From: Undaria pinnatifida | Taxonomy: Eukaryota; Sar; Phaeophyceae; Laminariales; Alariaceae | Assembly (NCBI GenBank): GCA_012845835.1 | Contig: JABAKD010000002.1 | Coordinates: 24,346,518-24,410,517, forward strand | DNA: 64,000 nt | Direction of reading: 5' to 3' | Notes under the pieces: generated by a model | What the model was told of the DNA's origin: nothing | The model's database searches: none | Seen by the model: the letters and a program-made list of their open reading frames with translations, nothing else | Shown here: in pieces, positions 59,020 through 64,000 of the stretch | Position numbering within the stretch: position 1 is the stretch's first letter | How the letters are laid out: each line of letters opens with the position of its first letter | Made by a program: the position numbers and the translations under genes

Positions 59020-59165
59020 ATTTGTTGGGTACCACGGCGCTTCGCGCTTGGCGCGAGCAATATCTACCTGGTCGGTGCGAACCCGACGTGTTCCGTGCGG
59101 GCGTTGTGAAGATGCGAGGGTCTATAGTGTTAAGAGTATGACCATGCACATGTATATATGAAGTA
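59020..59165 (+). repeat. Module B, short copy
   Basis: Shares CGCTTCGCGCTTGGCG, CTGGTCGGTGCGAACCCGAC and GATGCGAGGGTCTATA with the other B copies. Not followed by module A here. Confidence 0.65.
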
Positions 59166-59519
59166 CACCGCCCCCCTGTTATGCCTGCGCCTGTACACCT
59201 TCGTCTTGTTGCGTGTAGAATCGCTGGAAGCATGAGCGAAGACAGCGGGTCCTGCATGTCGTCCCGAGATGTTTCTCCTGCCGGGAAGCTTCGACGCCGC
59301 CGTCGTCGTGAGCGACGCCTCCCTACGTTTATCAATCTCGGGAACGGGACCACTCTCACCGCCGAAAGGAAAGATGGAGGCCCGACAAATGCCTCTCATT
59401 CCTCGGTCACCCAAAGTGTCGGTGAGGTTCTTGACGATTCTCGGTTTTTTAATGACATATGTTCGTGTAGAATCCTGAAAATCACATTGAAACTGTGGGG
59501 GGGGGTGTACTTTGTTTGC
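59166..59519. other. Unassigned stretch before satellite block 3
   Basis: Open on both strands (plus 59,181-59,525; minus 59,130-59,528), Arg/Ser-rich, no known motif. Not called as a gene. Confidence 0.35.
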
Positions 59520-62500
59520 CTTTAGCATGACAGTGGTAGTGTCATGGCGATGGTGTCTATGGCAGTGCTATGGCAGTTCTGTGGCAGTGCCTTTCCCTAA
59601 AAGCTATATCGTCACCCCAACCCGGGTCTCATACTTCGTTGGCGGGCTTGTTGAGACTCCAGGATGCTGTACAGTTCCGTGCCATGACAGCTCATGGGAG
59701 TTGTTTGGCATTCCCGCCGTGGCGGTTCCATGACAGTGTCATGGCGGTGCAATGGTAGCGGTGCAATGGTAGGTGGTACCATAGCGGGGCAATGACAGAT
59801 ACTGTGGTGCCATGGTGACGTGCAACAGTACCATGGCAGTGCCATGAAACCCCATAGAAGTGGGAACACTCAGACGATCTGCATCGTTCGAGACACTGCA
59901 GCCATGGCAGTCACATAAGAGGTCAACGGCATTGCCACGCAATCCCCATAGTAGTATTGCTATGGAAAACTCACAAATTTCATTGTTTGGTACCACGGTA
60001 GTCTTACCATGGCAGTCCCATGGAAGTCTATGGCGGCGAAGATGCGCATTATCGGGTTTTCATATGGATACTTTGGCGCACCTTTCATGGAAATTGCATG
60101 GGTATTCCATGGAAACATCATGGGATGCCTGCGAGACACCTACGGCAGGTGCATGGGTATGGAGAGCCCATGGTCCAATACTTGAAAGCCATGGGTGACC
60201 GACGGGCCAGCACAATAAAACCCGTCGGAGATCCGTCGGCGACCCATCGGCTGCGACCCGTGGGCCAGCACTGTAAACCCATGGGAAACTCATTGTCGAG
60301 CCATGGTCCAGTGATATAAACCCACGGGCGACCCATGGGTCACCATCATAACCTCATGGGAGGCCCATGTACGAGCCATGGAAGATCCATGAGAGGCCAA
60401 CGGGAGATTCGTGGCTCACCCCTCTGCCGTAATGTAAATCATTGGGCGATCCTTGAGCGACTACAACGAGTGGTATGCATGGGTGACCTATGGGAAACCC
60501 ATGGGCGACCCATGGGCCAGCATTATATGGTCGATTCATGGGCCAATACTAAATACCCATGGGTGGACCATGGGTCACCACTACATCCTTGGGATACCCA
60601 TGGGTGAGTACTATGTACCCATGGGGGGGGCATGCGCGCCGCGCGACCAACCAACTGGAGACCCATTATTTGGCGACCAATAGGACACCCATGAGCCAGT
60701 ACTATAAACCCATGGATAATCCATGGGCAAGCACTATACCACCATGGGGGATCCATGGGTCCTTGAACGACCCATGGGTCAGCATAACATTCCAAAGCGA
60801 TGGGCAACACGTGGGCGACGCATGGGCGACCCATGGAGTAGCACATTAAACCCATGGGGGGGACCATGCGCGATCCATGGGTGACGCATGGGCGATCCAT
60901 GGCTCAGCACCTTAATCCCAAGGACAACCCATGGGTCAGTACTCTAAACCCATGCGCGACCCATAGGAGCATCCATCGGCCAACTCTCCAAGCACATGAG
61001 AAAGCCCATGAGTGACTCATGGTCGATCCATGGGCCAGTATTATAAGCGCATGGGTGACCCGTGGTCGATCCATGAGCCAGTAGTGTAAATGCATGGGCG
61101 ACCCATGTTGGGCGGCCGACAGGTCGGCCATGGCTCCCGTGGGAAACCCATGGGTGACTCACGGCGGATCCATAGGACAGTACTACAATCTAAAAAACCT
61201 TGGTGGCTCATGGACCTGGTTTCCCATGGCTCATGTCGCCCATTCGCCCATGAGTCCCATGAGTTTACAGTGCTGGCGCATGGGTCCCCCACGGGTCACC
61301 CATGGGTGCTACGAAGCGATGGTCCAGGGCTTCCTATGGGGCATGGGCCTCACATGGGTCATCTCATGCCTTCAAAGGACTGTCCCATGGGCCACCCGTG
61401 ATGTCTATGCCATGGTTCTACCGTAAGATGACCATGGATCCCCGTACTTCTCCAATGGGTCACCCATGGGTTTGCCGTACTGGCCTATGGGTCGACCGTG
61501 GGTCGCCATGGGTTTGAAATACTGGTCCAGGGCTCACCTATGGCTCACCCATGGGTTCATACTACTGGCCCATGGATTGACTATGGGTCACCCGTAGGTT
61601 CATAGTACTGGTCCATGGGTAGACTATGGGTCGCCCATGGGTTTATAATACTGGCCCATGGATCGACAATGGGTCGACCATGGCTGGCCCATGGGTCACT
61701 CATAGGTTTATAGCGCGCTGGCCCGGGGTTCTCCCATGCGGCATCCACGGGTTTATATACTAGTCCATGGGTTGACCATGGGTCTCCCATGCGGGTTGAT
61801 GTGCTCGACCATGGATCCACCACGGGTCACCCGCGGGTTTATTTTATTGGCCCATGGGTCGACCACGGATGGGTTTGGAGTGCTGGCCCATGGTTCGCGC
61901 ATGGGTCGCCCATGGACCACCCATGGGTTCATAGTCCTGGCATATGGATCTCCCATGGATTTATGGTTTATGTCACCCATGGGTTCATAGTCCTGGCCCA
62001 TGGGTCTCCCATGGATTTATAGTTTATAGTATTGGCGCATGGGTCACCCATGGATCACCCATGTGGGTTTTTGCTGGGCCGACCATGGGTCTCTCATGGA
62101 TATAAATTTCATAGCACTGGCCCTTAGGTCACCCATGGGTCTGCCATGGACTTCCCATGGGTCAACCATGGGTCTGCCATGGATTTTCCATGGGTCGACC
62201 GTCGATTATGAGTCACCCATGATGGCTCATGTTTTAGCCATCGGTTCATAGTGCTGGCCCATGGGCCGTTTCCCATAGATCGTTTTTTAGTGTTACCTAC
62301 GGGTTAGCCATGTGCTCAAAGTGGTGGTCCGTGGGTCTACCACGGGTTTCCGATGTGTCTGCCACGGGTCTCCCATATGGTAGTGTGTATTACGCCTTAA
62401 TGGATTTTTCATGGGCAAGGACAATATACCCACGACAGACCCTTGACAGACCCATGGCAGAGCAATGGATGGCCCATGGGTAAGTACAACAAACCGATGA

Positions 62501-63350
62501 ATAACTCATGGGGGACCCATGAGCGACCTGTGGGCCACTCATGGGTCATCCATAGGCTAGTAGTAGGTACTCCATGAGCCAGCACTCGTAACCCTGGGAG
62601 ACCCATGGCAGATGGCCCATGGGTTGTCCATGGATTGCCAATGGGTTTCCATGGGTTTGGACGGCCGCCAATGGGCTATAGTGCGTGTCCATGGGTCACC
62701 CATGTGTTTATAGTACTCATCCATGGGTCACCCATGTGTTTATAGTACTCATCCATGGGTCACCCATGAATCTACCACGGGTCTCCTATGGGTCGATACT
62801 GGCTTATGGGTCGACCATGGCCCTTCCATGGGTTTTGTTGCGTGTAGCTCTGTCATGTGGATACTTGCATGCGTTTATGATGCTGGCTCATGGGTCGCCC
62901 GTGGATCACTCTTGTGTCACTTATGGACCTCCAGTGGGTTCACAGTGCTTGCCCATGGTTTCACCCTTGGGGTCATATTGCTGGCCCATGACTCTCACAT
63001 GACTCTCCGATGGGTCTATCATAGGTCTGCCGAGGTTCGATATTGGTTCTCCCATGGGTGTCCATAATTGTCCTTGGGCTTATAGTGCTGGCTCATGGGG
63101 CGTCGCCCATGGGTCGCCGATGGGCCTCCCGCGGGTTCAAGTTGCTTTCCCATGGGTTACCCATGGTTCAAACTTGCTGAGTAATGGGTCTCTCATGGGT
63201 CTGCCATGGGTCTCCCATGGCAGTGCGCCCCATAGATAACTCATGGGGCTTCAGTAACAGACAAGTAATAGCTCACGACAACGCCATGGCAGCACTTGGT
63301 AGTGCCGCGGCGGCCCATAGCAGTGCTATGGCACTACTATGGGAATTCAA
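59520..63350. repeat. CATGG-rich palindromic satellite, block 3
   Basis: Outer parts (59,520-60,010 and 63,270-63,350) use GCCATGGCA/GGCAGTG units as in block 1. The core uses ACCCATGGGT units combined with a spacer TTTATAGTACTGGCC. The spacer lies in one orientation at 60,180-61,200 (CAGTACTATAAACCCATGGG), flips at 61,240-62,390 (CCCATGGGTTTATAGTACTGG), flips back near 62,400-62,640 and flips again to about 63,230. The repeated Met/Gly/His/Trp/Pro/Ser frames are unit by-products. Confidence 0.85.
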
Positions 63351-63791
63351 GTAATGTGTGTCGTTGAAAAGTGTGATTCGAATCAGGATCGAAGGTAGTG
63401 CTGAGTGTCATTACAAGGTATGGTAAGGGGCATCACCAGACAATGCTCTGACGGATGTTCGCCTTGCCTTCCCTTGCAAATGTATTGCTATGGGGTTCAT
63501 GCACACCATGATAAAACGTTGATAGTTTCCGGCGCAAGCCCTCGGTCAATGAACGGGAGATGAGTAAATCGGGGTCACGTCGGTTGCCCCCCCCTCTTCC
63601 TACAAAGTCACTCATACCTTTGATCCTCTGGGGCTTCAGTGAGAGAAAATGGAAGCTAAAAGTGGCGACAACAGCGTCGGCCACTACTTGGCTGCGGGGT
63701 GATGTATTTAGTTACCGATTCAAGCTAACCATACGGCACGAGCACAGCATTATACCGTTTTTAGTGTTCGCGGTCACACTATCGATGGCCC
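63351..63791. other. Unassigned spacer at the satellite edge
   Basis: No recognised gene. Open frames at 63,433-63,684 (minus) and 63,560-63,802 (plus) overlap, with no known motif. Probably the 3' flank of the partial gene at the right edge. Confidence 0.35.
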
Positions 63792-64000
63792 TCATATCAT
63801 GAGCGCTTGCCTTTGTTCCTTTGTGCTTCCACCCTCCTCTTGCACAGAAACGACGCACACCCAACCACCAGTCACTTCTCGTTCGACGACGACAGTTGCC
63901 GACACCTCGTACGGCTTGCCCGCTGTAGAGGCCCTCTCGATATCTCCGCTGTCTTCTGTCGATACCGAATACTTCACGCACGGCGGGGGAGCACCCTCTT
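63792..64000 (-). CDS. Partial 3' exon running off the window, unrecognised
   Basis: The minus frame is open from the window edge to a TGA at 63,792-63,794 and encodes KYSVSTEDSGDIERASTAGK, then VSATVVVEREVTGGWVCVVS and a polar tail. The composition is balanced and soluble-protein-like, with alternating Val/Thr residues typical of a beta strand, unlike the repeat-derived frames around it. No family recognised. No satellite sequence enters the frame. The competing minus frame (63,712-63,981) is Arg-rich and less protein-like. Confidence 0.35.
   Translation of the reverse strand, partial: EGAPPPCVKYSVSTEDSGDIERASTAGKPYEVSATVVVEREVTGGWVCVVSVQEEGGSTKEQRQALMI

Noticed and set aside
59520-63350. 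Dozens of Met/Gly/His/Trp/Pro-rich open frames on both strands in the CATGG blocks
   Set aside because: They are translations of a palindromic ATGG-containing unit; no single frame is favoured and the peptides are periodic.

Overview
This window is repeat-dominated eukaryotic nuclear DNA of roughly balanced base composition. It holds one host gene that can be recognised with confidence, the first exon of a Zn(II)2Cys6 zinc-cluster regulator (9,962-10,720, plus strand). It also holds a few weak or partial coding candidates: 7,722-7,874, 11,159-11,404, 13,854-14,585, and a minus-strand gene end running off the right edge at 63,792-64,000. Introns with GT..AG borders, TTAGGG-type interstitial telomeric repeats, Ty1/copia elements, a LINE and tRNA-derived SINEs point to a eukaryote. 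A stramenopile alga, perhaps a brown alga, is my best guess, from inference only.

Layout: 0-7.3 kb is a patchwork of dispersed repeat modules (called A, B, C here), a palindromic CATGG-rich satellite, and head-to-head tRNA-derived SINEs. 7.3-14.6 kb is the most gene-like stretch and contains the zinc-cluster exon. 14.7-18.6 kb holds LINE 3' ends and elements whose two ends are both tRNA-like (family F). 18.6-22.5 kb is an old minus-strand Copia fossil. 23.1-23.5 kb is a 150-bp tandem repeat. 24.6-25.9 kb is a block of A and C modules joined by long G runs. 27.6-37.6 kb is an old plus-strand Copia fossil with a younger, LTR-complete Copia copy (28,390-35,593, duplicated TTCCC) inside it and an array of F elements in its integrase part. 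39.2-41.5 kb is a second CATGG satellite. 41,815-48,276 is a fourth Copia copy (minus strand) with two LTRs. 48.3-59 kb is mostly unassigned spacer with scattered modules, and 59.5-63.35 kb is the largest CATGG satellite.

Three patterns look least explained. (1) A 9-bp motif, TACCWGGTA, occurs 16 times exactly where about 0.5 is expected by chance. Its form, TA-CCWGG-TA with an ambiguous centre, is what a TA-targeting DNA transposon leaves behind on excision if it cuts with a 5-nt stagger. A paralogous pair at 58.1 and 58.5 kb differs by just such a 7-bp block. (2) Family F elements carry tRNA-like promoter boxes as terminal inverted repeats and sit as mirror-image arrays joined at CACGTG palindromes. 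(3) The CCATGG/CCCATGGG palindromic satellites fill about 6.8 kb in three blocks of different flavour, and the largest block switches strand orientation several times.

The two Copia copies with preserved LTRs share a primer site, GGTTATGAGCC, complementary to the anticodon arm of initiator Met-tRNA. This implies half-tRNA priming as in Drosophila copia and yeast Ty5. Coordinates of degenerate repeats are by eye and may be off by tens of bases.
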